Notes: generated by a model from the letters alone, not told the origin. Positions 36,323-47,472 are shown, counted from the stretch's first letter. The stretch: 64,000 nucleotides of DNA from Isoetes taiwanensis (GCA_021234155.1 JAJEKV010000004.1:28731698-28795697), one strand, 5' to 3'. Numbers and translations are program-made.

Positions 36323-37147
36323 AGGATAAAAAGTTGAAGTAATGAAGCCATGTGATTACATGCCCTCCTTTTTATTCTCGGAGATGTATTTTGAAGCGCA
36401 CATACCAATCTACAACATGGTGATGCTCGGGAGATAGTCAATCTCCTTAGCAATGTTGAGCATATTCATCACAATTCGTCATCCGTAGCGGTGGGCACCA
36501 TGCACATTTCTCTGGCGTTGAAGTATTCGATGCGCCTTACCCTTTCCTAAATATTTTGTAAATAAATAGGTAAACTTAGAGGGATTGCTACTCCTCGCTC
36601 CCCTCCGGATAAACCACGTGGTTTCCTTCTAGTCAAAACACTGTGTCACCATAATATTTTGGAGTTCTTTGCCTTTAATAGCAATTTTTTTTTATTTTTG
36701 AAGTGAAGTTCGCATGTATGTAGAGAAAAAAAAGTAGAAATAACAACATGATTCGACTACTTTATGCTCTAACATTGCATTACAAGCTCGAAATTTTAGA
36801 ACCGTTTTAGAACTTTTTAGACTAAAAACTAAGAAAAGTGTGTAAAATTATCCCTTATGTGTGTTACTTTAGTAGTTTTAGGTTGCCAAACCCTTTGGCG
36901 AGTAAGAAAGACCCCAAAAGATTTTACCACGATATATACTTTACCTACGAATTTTGCATATATATATACATATATATATAAGCGTTTTATATATATATGC
37001 AATCGATTATAAATTTATACCGTTTCTCCGTATAGATTTATACATAAAGAGTTCTCTTTTCTTAGGATATATATATGTAAATATGTATATATATTATTAT
37101 ATATATACACACATATATGTGTATAAATTGATTGTCGAAGGTTATCT

Positions 37148-37434
37148 GCGGTATAAATTTTATACGAGAGAGAGTCGTCGCGGTATAAATTTATACCGAG
37201 AGAGCTCTTCTTGGTATAATGAGGGAGCTCTCGCGGTATAAATTTATACCGGTGGGAGCTCTCATGATGAATCGAGAGCTCTCTCGCGGTATAAATTTTA
37301 TACCGCTCGAGTCCTCTTCTTGCGGTATAAATTTATACCGCTTCGAGTCCATTTGCGGTATAAATTTATACCATGCGAACTCTCGGCATGTTATATCCAG
37401 ACAAAGACTACCTATTATGGTATAAATTTATACC
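37148..37434. repeat. Palindrome array P4 (GGTATAAATTTATACC)
   Basis: Seven copies of a 16-bp palindrome, often extended by GC on both sides, start near 37148, 37179, 37230, 37277, 37321, 37354 and 37419. Two have an extra T in the centre or a lost end. Linkers share GAGAGAGCTCTC-like or CGAGTCCTCTTC words. The core contains TATAAA on both strands. Confidence 0.9.
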
Positions 37435-38189
37435 ACCGAAATTTATTTTGAAGGCGTTATGTCCACGCATTGTCCTCGCGGTATATATAAGTCTATAGCA
37501 AGACGGATGAGCAAATAAGAGCAAGTATATAAGACGAAGAGCGAGCGTCTTCGACTCCAACTTGCGCTTCAAAGTGTAAGTTTGTTCAATGAGGCATACT
37601 TTCATGTGAAAATGTTTGCTTCAATGAGGCAATGTCAAAATGTGTTGCATTTTTTACAGTTTTGTTCATAGTTTTGTACTGATTTTGAAAACTTTGAATA
37701 AAATACCTTTTTGGCACTTTAATGTGTTTGCTGTTTTTTTCAATGTCTATTTTGTTTAGTTTTTGAAAATATTACTATTTCTCAAACCAAACTAGGGGGG
37801 CCAAAAAGGGATGTCAAACAATTTTGAATGGAAGCTAAGTTCACACCCCCCCTCAAAAATGATGCCTAAAATTTTCAAATTGTCACACTTGTCACAAATA
37901 TACCATGAAAAGGGACCTTTTTGGGGGGATTTTAGGGAATCTTTCAAAGATTCCTTTTGAAGTGCGTTTTGAGCAAATTAGTGTGTTTCATTTTAAACTT
38001 TGTTAATACTCAGAGTGCAGAGAAAGGTGGTTTGTTTTACTGATTAGAAACTGATATATCCAAAGTTCCATGATAATAGGAGCACCGCGTGGAGCTCCTA
38101 ATAGAATAGCACACCTTGCTAATTCTGGCATGTATCTACGTAAGGTATATTTTGCTAACATTATACCATTGACAACATTCCCCCTCAAA

Positions 38190-39108
38190 ATATACCTGAT
38201 CTATCAGAGTTTCAGCAAAATTAAATCACTATCTAATTTTTACTTTTCACATGAATAGGATGAAAAACAACTAACTAGAACAAAAGGAACTTCCGTCAAT
38301 AGATTGGAAATATCTTCCAATCAAAATCAGAATGCCTTCAGAGCTGCAACTTCTTCAACTTCAATAAGGCTTCAAACCAAATTTATGCTTCAGACTTCTT
38401 TGCACTCCTGCAACATTCCTTGCACAAAATTTTAAACCTATAACATGCCAATAGCTGCAATGCATTTCATGAATTGCTTCTTGCCCAAAGCTTTAGTGAA
38501 TACATCTGCAACCATTTTGTCAGTTCTCAAATGTTGCACAACAATGTGACCTTCACTTACCTTTTCCTTGGTGAAATGGAATTGAACCTCAATGTGTTTG
38601 GCACTAGTAAAGTTCGTTGGGTTCTTTCACAAGGAAAGGGCGGCGATATTATCATTATAGAGTCTTTGTAGCTTCATGTTGTGGCACATATATTTCTCCA
38701 AGCAACCTCCGTAACCAAATGCACTCTTTTGCAGCACTGCACAGAGCCATATACTCATATTCGCATGTGGAAGCTGCAGTGGACTTCTATTTTCTACTGC
38801 ACCAGTCTATCACTCCCCTTGCGGGGAGAAAACAATAGCGGTTCTAGATTTTCGGTCACTTTTTCTCTCTGCATAATCGGCATCGCAAAACCTTGAAGCA
38901 CAAGTGGAGAACCCGACCTTATGATAATAGTGATTCCCATCTTTGCGTACTTTGCAAGTATCGAAGAAGTCTCTTAAGAGCTAACCAATCTTTGAGGTGC
39001 GGGGATTATCAAGTATTGACTCAAGGTAATAGTGGCACGAGCAATATCGGGCCTAGTACAAACCATGAAATGCATAAGAGAGCCAACAATACTTGAAATG
39101 ACAATCCC
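38190..39108 (-). pseudogene. copia RNase H and C-terminal region
   Basis: Frames broken by stops give DADYAERKSDRKSRTAIVFS, then a CEYEYMALCSAAKECIWL-like block, then AKHIEVQFHFTKEKV, then DKMVADVFTKALGKKQF. This is the standard RNase H and tail of copia polyproteins. Several frame changes make it non-functional as read. Confidence 0.8.
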
Positions 39109-39819
39109 CTAAATCATCACACTTATGAGAAGAAGCGCAAGAGATGGCATAGCATAAGTAGCAGGAGTAACTACTCCCTTACTACTGTGCATATTACAGG
39201 CATGCAACAAGTTCAAAATAGACTTCTTTTGATGAATCTTAATGGTTTGATGGTGCTGATCACGAACAACTTGGATGCCAAGAAAATAATGCAGAGGGCC
39301 CAAATCTGTCATACTAAACCTTTTACTCAATGCATCCTTAGTAGCTTGCATCATGTCAGAACTATCGCTTGCCAGAATAAGATCATCTACATATAAAACA
39401 ATGAGAAGAAGCGAATCATGATACCTCTTACTATATACGTTCCAATCTGCCTGACTTCGAGTGAACCCTTGTCTTGTCAGAAACTTATGAATTGTATGGT
39501 ACCATTGTCGAGGCGACTGCTTCAAATCGTAAATTGCTTTCTTCAATTTGTAAACAAGATGATCTTTGTCTGGAACAACGAACCCTGGTGCTTGCTTAAG
39601 ATAAACTTCCTCGTCCAATTTACCATGAAGGAATGCTGTTTTAACGTCCATTTGCCGTAGGTCTAAGTTTAAAGCTGCTGCCACAGCCAAGACTGTTCGA
39701 ACAGAGCTTAATCTTGCAACCGGTGCAAACGTTTCATGATAATCTACCCCTTTTGTTTGCGAGCATCCCAAAGCTACAAGGCGAGCTTTAATTGTACTTG
39801 CTGATTTCATTTTGATCAT
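39109..39819 (-). CDS. copia reverse transcriptase
   Basis: The frame of 236 residues starts one frame away from the integrase frame. RVT_2 blocks visible are KARLVALGCSQTKGVDYHET, FAPVARLSSVRTVLAVAA, MDVKTAFLHGKLDEEVYLKQ, VYKLKKAIYDLKQSPRQWY and the catalytic YVDDLILAS, then LGPLHYFLGIQV. All catalytic aspartates are present (MDV and YVDD). The frame break from integrase lies near 39800-39830, so the polyprotein is not continuous in this copy. Confidence 0.9.
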   Translation of the reverse strand: MIKMKSASTIKARLVALGCSQTKGVDYHETFAPVARLSSVRTVLAVAAALNLDLRQMDVKTAFLHGKLDEEVYLKQAPGFVVPDKDHLVYKLKKAIYDLKQSPRQWYHTIHKFLTRQGFTRSQADWNVYSKRYHDSLLLIVLYVDDLILASDSSDMMQATKDALSKRFSMTDLGPLHYFLGIQVVRDQHHQTIKIHQKKSILNLLHACNMHSSKGVVTPATYAMPSLALLLISVMI

Positions 39820-41041
39820 TATACTTTATCTTATAAATCCACTTAGAATTCACTGCTCTTTTCCCTTTTGGTAACTCTGTCAATTCCCAAGTGTCATTGT
39901 CAAGCAATGACTGATATTCCTCCTGCATGGCTGCCTTCCAAGCATCTTTGTTGCTACTATTCATAGCCATTGCATACCCTTTAGGTTCATCTGGTAACAC
40001 ATTGTTATTAAAAGCAATATACCCAGAGGTCTTACCTCGTTTAGAATTAACATACTCCTGCATGCGATGAGTTATGCGCCGGGTTCTTGCTGATCGCCTC
40101 AATCCATCCTGAGCAAGATTGTCACTAGGACTCAAATCATCCAACTCACCATCGTTGTCTTCAGGTTCTGATGGGATTTCAAATTCTTCATCCGCAACAT
40201 CATGTGCTTCAACATGCTCATCACAAGAATCAGAATCACTATCTGATCCAGAGTCATGACTCAGATCATAGACCTTTGGCCCAATCCCTTTACCAAAATT
40301 AAAATTGTTTTCATCAAAGGTCACGCTTCTTCTTATAATCACCTTTCTAGTAGAAGGGAAATAGAGCCTATACCCTTTTATTTCTTCAGAATACCCAACA
40401 AACATACATGGCAAAGCTTTGTTAGACAATTTATTACGTTTAGCATGAGCAAATGCATTACACCCAAAAACCTTCATATCCACAATCTCGGGTTTTCTTC
40501 CTGTCCATAGCTGCTCTAGCACAACATTGGCAGTAGCTTTAGTTGGCAACCTGTTCAACAAATAACATGCAGTGTGCACAGCTTCTCCCCAAAAAGAAGG
40601 ATCAATATCATTTCCAAATAGCATGGCCCTGGCACATTCCAAAATTGTCCTGTTCTTTCGCTCAACAACTCCGTTTTGTTGATGCTCATGTGCAACTGAC
40701 TTTTCATGTTTGATTCCATGTTCTTTACATAAGGCATCAAACTTCCCATTCACAAATTCTCCTCCCTGATCAGTACGGATTTGCTTAAGCTTCAAATCAG
40801 TTTGGTTTTCAACCAACGCTTTCCATTGGACAAAATATCCAAATACTTCAGACTTACGCTTAAGGAAATAAACCCATAGTTTCCTGCTGAAATCATCAAC
40901 AATCAAAAGGAAATACCTGTGGCCTCCAATTGATGCAAATTTAGCTTTTCCCCATACATCCATGTGCACAATTTGAAGACACTTTTCTGATGTGCTCCTC
41001 CTTTGGGAAACCGCTTCCTGTGCATTTTCCCCAACATGCAC
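39788..41041 (-). CDS. copia integrase and linker
   Basis: The integrase core shows all three acidic residues: IVHMDVWGK (D), IRTDQGGEF (D) and NGVVERKNRTILECARAM (E). The chromodomain-like copia block VFGCNAFAH...MFVGYSEEIKGYRLY follows, then an acidic linker rich in SDSD. The frame starts after the GAG pre-integrase zinc region, which lies in another frame, and ends just before the RT frame. Confidence 0.9.
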   Translation of the reverse strand: MHVGENAQEAVSQRRSTSEKCLQIVHMDVWGKAKFASIGGHRYFLLIVDDFSRKLWVYFLKRKSEVFGYFVQWKALVENQTDLKLKQIRTDQGGEFVNGKFDALCKEHGIKHEKSVAHEHQQNGVVERKNRTILECARAMLFGNDIDPSFWGEAVHTACYLLNRLPTKATANVVLEQLWTGRKPEIVDMKVFGCNAFAHAKRNKLSNKALPCMFVGYSEEIKGYRLYFPSTRKVIIRRSVTFDENNFNFGKGIGPKVYDLSHDSGSDSDSDSCDEHVEAHDVADEEFEIPSEPEDNDGELDDLSPSDNLAQDGLRRSARTRRITHRMQEYVNSKRGKTSGYIAFNNNVLPDEPKGYAMAMNSSNKDAWKAAMQEEYQSLLDNDTWELTELPKGKRAVNSKWIYKIKYNDQNEISKYN

Positions 41042-42631
41042 CCTTCACACAACTTATCAGGAGCCTCAATCTTTGGTAAACCATCTACCAATTTATGCTT
41101 ATACATCTCTTTCATCAATGGGTAATTAGGATGGCCTAATCTCTCACGCCACAACTGGCTTTGATCCAATGTGCTAGCACTTAGGGCAGCCTTTTGAGAC
41201 CAACTCAACCTGTATAAGCCTCCATCTCTATCTCCAAAGGCAAGCATGTTCCCTGATCTGTCCTTTACAATGCATTTCCCATATCCAAAGTTTGCCAACA
41301 ACTTAGCATCATCCAATTTAGAAATAGACAGTAAATTCGCTTCAAGTTCAGGGACATGAAGAGTCCTTTTAAACTTAATTTCTCCACATGGCATTTCAAG
41401 CTTAATTGTCCCAACACCTGCTACATTAAGATTTCCTTTTCCAATCTTTACTTTGCTCTGTTTGACAGGATGATAGTCAATGAACAAATCCCCTTGTGAA
41501 GTCATATGATCTGTTGCTCCTGAGTCTAAATACCAAACTCCATGAGGTGTTTGTGCCAAAAAACATCTTGCAATCTTTTCAAATTCCGCTTCCTCATAGC
41601 AATCTTGAAACCACACACTCACTTTGGATGCAAACTTCATAATTCCATACTTCAAAACAGTAAGCAGAACACTTAAAGAGGTGAGTACAATCATCAAGAA
41701 ATTTTTACTTACATGCTTTTTATCTTTGCTTGCACTACATGATCCTTCTCTGATACAAATGAATGCCTTCCCAGATGAGACAAACGAATCATCACTTTCA
41801 GAGCTATTTTCAGAAGCAACAGAAGAATCAGACATCTCATGTTTCACAACCTTAGAAGCTTTATGGGCTTTTGCTCCTCTCTTCTTAAAATCATCATCTC
41901 TTTTTCTTTCCGCCCCTCTCTTCTTTCTTAAATGCAGTTCGGGCGGGTCTTTGGCCAAGTGACCTATTTTATTGCAATTAAAACATTTTCTCGTTTTTCT
42001 TCTCGCCACTAACCAAAGCTTGGACCTCCCTAGATGATGATTTTTGAAACCCTTTTGATTCTTCTCCTCCAAAAGGAGATGTTGACATGCCCATTCTAAC
42101 TCAAGCTGTCTCCTTGACCCAACAATGTTCTTAACATTATTGTATGGCCTGGGCAAACCAAGGAGCAAAGCTCCTACAACGAGATCTTCATCAAGCCCTT
42201 TATTCATTCCTTGCAAGCGCTTGAGGCTTGCCTTATTATTCCAATATACTCCTCCATGCTCATCCCATCTTTAAGCTTAGTAGTGAATACAAGCGCATCT
42301 GAGGTTTTGCTTGATTTGAAAAATGCTTTCTTCTGTATGCCTTTTGAAGTTCATCCCAAGCCACCTTAGCTGATGGAGCTTCAGCAATCTGAGGCATCAA
42401 TGTATCATCTAAATACCTTAAAATTCTGCTTTTTGCAGTTCAGTCCTTTTGAACCCATCTTGCAATTTCTGTTTCCTTAATCTTTACCTCCTCTTCCTTG
42501 CCTTTCTCACCTGCCACTGGCTTAAGCTCATCACCGTTTACTATGCCCCAAAGTCCCTTTTCACACAATTTCGTTTGAACTCTCAGGAACCAGTAATAAG
42601 CGTTCACATGATTTAACATTTCAATCTTCAT
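40903..42631 (-). CDS. copia gag, zinc knuckle, protease and pre-integrase region
   Basis: Gag begins near 42631 (MKIEMLNHVNAYYWFLRVQT) and breaks frame near 42440. The frame 42216-40903 continues with gag, then a zinc knuckle CFNCNKIGHLAKD that lacks its final Cys (Pro instead). The aspartic protease motif WYLDSGATDHM follows, then the pre-integrase block LWRERLGHPNYPLM with KLCEGCMLGKMHRKRFP. It overlaps the integrase frame at its end. The frame breaks and the lost knuckle Cys suggest dependence on other copies. Confidence 0.85.
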
Positions 42632-43404
42632 GGCAGATCTGTTACACTCTCCTATGAATTTGTCCTCAGATTCGATGCTCTGATACCATGTTAAATATCA
42701 GCAGCGACATGCAGAACCAAAATACTCAGAGTGCAGAGAAAGGTGGTTTGTTTTACTGATTAGAAACTGATACATCCAAAGTTCCATGATAATAGGAGCA
42801 CCGCGTGGAGCTCCTAATAGAATAGCACACCTTGCTAATTCTGGCATGTATCTACGTAAGGTATATTTTGCTAACATTATACCATTGTCAACATCTGTGT
42901 TGCTTCTTTCTTCCAATGTGCTGAGTATACATATCAAAGGATCTCTATCTAATTTAAAATTTTTTGGCATAGGCATAGCCAGTGTGCATATTACCAATTG
43001 TCATGTGCTCTGCAGACTATAAACAGGCATGCCCTCTCTCGGCAGCCAAGGATGCAGGCTGGTCTTTGACAACCTGTGTGCCAAACGGCCAAATTGCATG
43101 GAGTTACCTGAATAGCCACCGGTTCTTTACACCAGCCTGTCCACTTGCATCTCCCCAAGCACCCCTCATACGACTCTCTTCAAAAACAAAGGCCAGTCTT
43201 ATGCTCGTCTGTGTAGCCCTGAAAACTAGCCGGAAAAAAGTGTCTAGAAATATATAGAGCTTTAGATCTTCTTTGCACCAATTGATCTTCAACATTTAAC
43301 GAGGGTTCATGGCTGGACCTCATTGTCATGTGACCATTTATCTCATTGTTTGCAAAATACAGCCACATTATCACTTTGGTAAGCAAGTAAAGGGAAAGAT
43401 TGAA

Positions 43405-45330
43405 TCAAGATGCTCCCACGTTTGCTCCTGTATAGGTTTTCAATTGGCAATCATCCCCTCCACTCACAATGCAGTCGTCTTTCCACCAATCTGCACAAAG
43501 CACATGTCATCCCAAGAAACTTTGTTAAATAACTACTTGGGCCAAAACAATGCACAACATGGCCCTTAAGCGTATGAAGTGGGACCTGTTGACATTGGAT
43601 CAGAAACATGCAGAAAAACCAACTGGAAGAGTATGCTTGCTAAAATATACTTAACGAAAGAATAAAAATACCGTGCTTCTTATGACCCATCATAAGAAGA
43701 GGAAAGCAAGTGGTTTGCTGACAATGCATGCCCGGAAACGCATGTATCCTCTGTCAGAATTAACAGGAGAAACATTTGAAGGCCTTGGCAAGCAATTCAG
43801 TACTAATTACCATCTTAATGTGCCTGCAGCATGAGCATTAGAAGAGCCAAAAACAAGTACCGCAACTGCCAACAAGTGTACCTGGGATGCGTGGATCCCA
43901 AAACCTAATCAGGGTGAAAGCATGCTAGGGTGTACCATATAAATTACTTTTTAGGGAGTGCAAAACTACCCAGAAAAGTACCCAGTACTGGGTACTGGGA
44001 ACTTGCACAAATGTCTCAATAAACAATAAGTTTGAGAGTTGATTGATTCATTATAGTTTCTAATGGTATGGTTATTCTTTGATACTATATATTGACATGT
44101 TATTGACCTTCAATTCAAATTTTTTTATTGATTTTGGTGGAAAGAAAACTATGAAAGTACCAGATTTAAAAGTACCCAGTGTAGGTACTTTTGAGGGTTC
44201 CAAAAGTGGTACACCGTAGCATGCTTTCACCCATCACTGAATCTGCACCACCCGCAGCCAATAAGCACGAGTATGGCTACGAACATTCAAACATTGCAAT
44301 GCCTTGCTGCATGTCTACAAGTAAGTTTGGTCAGTTCTAAAAATGAGATCTCTCTATCAACTTCCAATGAGGGACATTAAAGAGAGAAAAAAAAATAATA
44401 GCAATTGCCTACCAATGTTGCAGAGTTCACACCAGACTACGTTCCAGCTTCTTATAGAATGATCCCATGATGCAAAAAATATAGAATCTGCTTCAGACCA
44501 GGCTACTGCGCCGCAACACATTGTGTATGCCCATCAAGAATCTTCCATGGTCCAGCCTGAAACAACACATAATCACAATGACATTCTACTTCAAAGTAAC
44601 CAAATGACCGCACAATAGAATTTATGATAGTGGCACCTGATGTTCTACCTGCACTTTATCTAGAATTCCTTTTCTCGTCTTGGCTTCTGATTCTTCTTCA
44701 TGGTCTTCCTCAGAAAACACTTTCCAGATTTTGATGGTCGCAACCCATGATCCTGAGCAAATCTGCAAAAGGGAAAAATATATATACAATACAACACTTC
44801 CATCATGATTTGTTAATACAAGCAAAAGCTTAAAACAAAATGACCCCCAGAAGCTATACGAGAATTTACTTAAAAATGGAAGAGAGGGAGGCACAAATGA
44901 CCATATTTATCGCACCTCATCACGTGATGGACTTATGTCAGCACATTGGACTGAAGATGTATGGCCCTTGTATACTTTAGAAGTCTTCCATACTGAGCAT
45001 TGGCTTAAGACCTGAGATGTAGGAACCTATAACACATACACAATATTAGAATAAAGGAGAAGAATAAAAAAAAAGATGACACAAGTTCATTAAATTCAGC
45101 CTTGTTTTTTAATAGAGACCTACCATAAATGTAATGTATGTTCCTTAGATGATGTAACAAGCTCGAAGGTTTCTTCACGGGGACCTGCCAACAAAATTTG
45201 ACCTAAGGCTTTACACACAATGTTTAATAGCAATGAGGATGTTAGAAGGTTTAGACCTGCATCTCACAGAGTAGTAGAAGTAACAACATCACTATGACCT
45301 TCAAGAGCCAGACATGAAACCCCGACTTCT
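43405..45330 (-). CDS. WDR12: WDR12-like WD40 ribosome-biogenesis protein, split gene
   Basis: WDR12 (yeast Ytm1) joins PES1 and BOP1 in the nucleolar complex for 60S maturation. Minus-strand blocks in the expected order are GVSCLALEGHSDVV (about 45330-45270), YKGHTSSVQCADISPSRDE (around 44970), ICSGSWVATIKIWKVFSEED (44770-44640), PWKILDGHTQCVAA with SIFFASWDHSIRSWNVV (44555-44420), and VLCADWWKDDCIVSGGDDCQ ending with a stop at 43405. Introns separate them and a MITE lies in the gap 44.2-43.9 kb. The N-terminal NLE domain and the two WD repeats expected between 44.4 and 43.5 kb were not found, so the gene may be broken. The symbol is by resemblance only. Confidence 0.6.
43912..44232. mobile_element. 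MITE, 321 bp, 4-bp target-site duplication
   Basis: Terminal inverted repeats of about 25 bp (GGGTGAAAGCATGCTAGGGT... and its complement with one mismatch) bound an AT-rich interior. The inner part also has GTACCCAGT and its partner AGTACCCAGT. ATCA flanks both ends (43908-43911 and 44233-44236). There is no coding capacity. It lies between two exons of the WDR12-like gene. Confidence 0.85.
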
Positions 45331-45480
45331 GTCCAGAATCTGCTTTTACATATGATTAGGTTGCATGATAAAGCATGACAATTAAATGACTTAGGAATAT
45401 CAAACGCATCTACAAGCACAATTTCATTAAAGTTGGAAAAATAAGGCAAGTTGGAATAATTTTAATACAGGGATACTGGA

Positions 45481-45600
45481 GGGTTATGTATACCTCCATA
45501 CTTATAGTAGGGTTATGTGTATTACAAAGGGTTATGCATACCTCTATATTATAGTAGGGTTATGTGTATACAAAAGGGTTATGTATACCTGTTGTATACT
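45481..45600. repeat. GGGTTATGTATACCT tandem repeat
   Basis: About five units of GGGTTATG(T/C)(A/G)TA with TAGTAG or ACAAA linkers, period about 25-35 bp, lie upstream of the WDR12-like exons. Confidence 0.6.
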
Positions 45601-45619
45601 AACACAACCATCTTAACAT

Positions 45620-46156
45620 CTAACACAATAAGATTACATGTACTATTACAGTGGAGACAGTGTCTGATGATGATGTGGAGGTACTAGGCAAGTTGGGGGT
45701 ATCAGTATCCGACGTTCCAGAAGACTCAGTTGAAGCAGTTGCACAAATTCTCACGTCATTTCGAGGCCATTCGATGTATGTCCCCACGGCCTCAGCAACA
45801 TTATCTGCTCCAGCACATGGAACGGGAAGCACATGGGAGGGCACTATGGCTTCAGTGACTTCCACGACCACATTCCTAAATTCAACATTCCTACCATGCA
45901 GGTGTCCTTTGTGCAATTCATGCCCCCTGGCAACAACCACACCCTCAGAGAGAAGGTTTTGCAAGGTTCTTTTCATGAAACATACATGACATACGATTAG
46001 TAAGGAACACCAAATGACATACAGGTAAATGGCGCGGACGCGCAATTTACAGGTAAATGGCGCAGCCGCGCCATTTACCTGTAAATGGCGCGTCCCCGCC
46101 ATTTGGTGAAACAGCGCAGGCGCGCTGTTTACACGTAAGTGGCGCGGCAGCGCCAT
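45620..46156 (-). CDS. DUF8039-like domain ORF
   Basis: The minus-strand frame contains GRNVEFRNVVVEVTEAIVPS, then a DNVAEAVGTYIEWPRNDV block. This resembles the DUF8039 domain of plant transposon-associated proteins, where a conserved V-G-x-x-V-x-W-P sits near the end. The C-terminus is a Ser/Thr-rich acidic tail (SSGTSDTDTPNLPSTS). Its apparent N-terminus runs through palindrome array P3a, so the real start is probably a downstream exon boundary. No transposase domain is visible. Confidence 0.45.
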   Translation of the reverse strand: MALPRHLRVNSAPALFHQMAGTRHLQVNGAAAPFTCKLRVRAIYLYVIWCSLLIVCHVCFMKRTLQNLLSEGVVVARGHELHKGHLHGRNVEFRNVVVEVTEAIVPSHVLPVPCAGADNVAEAVGTYIEWPRNDVRICATASTESSGTSDTDTPNLPSTSTSSSDTVSTVIVHVILLC

Positions 46157-46184
46157 TTAGGGAAACAGCGCGCAAGCGCCATTT
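46027..46184. repeat. Palindrome array P3a (AAATGGCGC / GCGCCATTT)
   Basis: Six 22-bp units repeat every 26-30 bp. Arms vary together: most are AAATGGCGC with GCGCCATTT, while the fourth is AAACAGCGC with GCGCTGTTT around AGGC. Centres include AGCC, GTCC, AGGC and GGCA. The array lies at the 5' side of the minus-strand DUF8039-like ORF. Confidence 0.9.
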
Positions 46185-46548
46185 CAGCTAAAATGTAATG
46201 GAACTTTAAACTCTAAACCCTAAACCTGCGACAGAGCTATATAATTTCTATGATATTAAGCTATTAGACAAGACTGTAAATCTATATGAACTATTACTAA
46301 CACCTTGCTAGCCTATCTACACTAATTGGAGCATAGCTACTTTAACTGTAGTATACTCAAACATAACACCCTCACAATATAAGTATATCTACACTTTAAA
46401 ACCGATCATTTGCTCAGAACCAACACAATCAAACAAAGTAGCCACTAACCTGGAGGTCATTGTAGTCTGAGGATCTGCCATCGAATAAATTGAAGAACGC
46501 GTGCAAACTTTTGAAGATCGCCTAGAATGCAAGAGCGCCTACTAACTG

Positions 46549-46665
46549 TTGAAGAAGCGACTGCAAAGAAAGTGAAGCGCCTGCAATGCAAGTGAAGCAC
46601 CTGCAAGTGAAGCGCCTGCAAAGCAAGTGAAGCGCCTACGAAAATAATGAAGCGCCAACAAAGCG
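46549..46665. repeat. GAAGCGCCTGCAA tandem repeat
   Basis: About six units of GAAGCGCCTGCAA(A/T)GCAAGT or shorter forms lie here. The GCGCC word is shared with the neighbouring palindromes. Confidence 0.6.
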
Positions 46666-46857
46666 CCTGCTAACGAAGTCTGAAAAACCAACGCCGAAAA
46701 CAGAATAGGCGGCTTATCGACGCCCTGCTTTGTCTTCCAAGCGCTCTCAGGCACAAGTACCTGTGAATATTGATGCGAGGACCATCTTTGTACCTGCAGG
46801 CTTTATACATAGAGTTGAGATAGCGAAAGGTCGCATTTATGAAGGAAAAATAGCGGG

Positions 46858-47075
46858 CAGACGGGCGGCAAAAATTTTGAATTTCAAAAATAGGCGGGTG
46901 GAAAATTTGAATTACAAAAAAATGCGGGCGGAATATTTGAATTTTAAAAATTTGTGGCGGGCGAAAATTTTGAATTTCAAAATTTTAAGGGTGGGCGGAA
47001 ATTTTAAATCTCAAATTTTTGAGGACGGGCGGGCAGCGTGTCAAAAATCCAAATTTCAAAATTTGCGGCCCTTTT
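46858..47075. repeat. TTTTGAATTTCAAAATTT repeats with GGCGGGCGG linkers
   Basis: About six degenerate units of 27-38 bp alternate an AT palindrome (ATTTTGAATTTCAAAAT or variants) with a G-rich linker (GGCGGGCGG, GCGGGCGGA). This is a further palindromic family between the P3a and P3b arrays. Confidence 0.65.
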
Positions 47076-47472
47076 TTTTTCCTCAAAATTTCAGACGTGA
47101 AACTGCGCGGGCGTGCCATTTCGGAATTTCATTTCCGGTTTACTTACACGCGGAAATTTTTTTTTTTAGAACCTCATTTCCTTTTTCTCGTCTTCAGCTT
47201 CCGCCTTCCAGCCTTAGCCTTAGCCTGACCCGGCGCCTATCCATCACTCATCATATACGCTTTCTCTCTCCTATTCAAGCTCATTCTCTCACTAGCGCCT
47301 TTTGACCCGGGAGCGCCATTTCAAAAAGTAGAGTAGATTAAAGATGCATTATATTTTCCTCCGGTACAATACAATGGTATGGCGGTTGTAATCAGAGAAC
47401 TGGTTTGGGGTTAGTACGGTCTCTTGTTTTTTTATGTTTTCTTGCTTATTTTAAAGTAGTGTAGCAGTAGCT

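Larger units (their letters stand above)
35801..38004. mobile_element. Nested 2.2-kb terminal-inverted-repeat element
   Basis: The ends AACAAGGTTTAAAATGAAAC and, inverted, AACAAAGTTTAAAATGAAAC match for about 25 bp with one mismatch; looser similarity continues inward. AATA is duplicated at 35797-35800 and 38005-38008. The intact 5' LTR of the host copia shows the empty site, so boundaries are firm. No transposase-like ORF is present, so it is non-autonomous. It carries the palindrome array at 37148-37434 and AT-dinucleotide tracts at 36955-37120. Confidence 0.9.
35765..42893 (-). mobile_element. Complete Ty1/copia LTR retrotransposon
   Basis: The 5' LTR (minus strand) is 42689-42893, 205 bp, TG...CA. 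The 3' LTR is 35765-35800 plus 38005-38177, split by a nested element. The primer site TGGTATCAGAGC (initiator Met tRNA type) is at 42677-42688 directly beside the 5' LTR. A polypurine tract (TTTTGAGGGGGAA) abuts the 3' LTR at 38178-38190. TCTG flanks both sides. The LTRs differ at two positions in the aligned part, so insertion is recent. Internal order is gag, protease, integrase, reverse transcriptase, RNase H, as in copia. Confidence 0.95.

Noticed and set aside
37000-37130. AT-dinucleotide stretch as an origin or matrix attachment site
   Set aside because: Simple TA/AT repeats alone do not support that claim.
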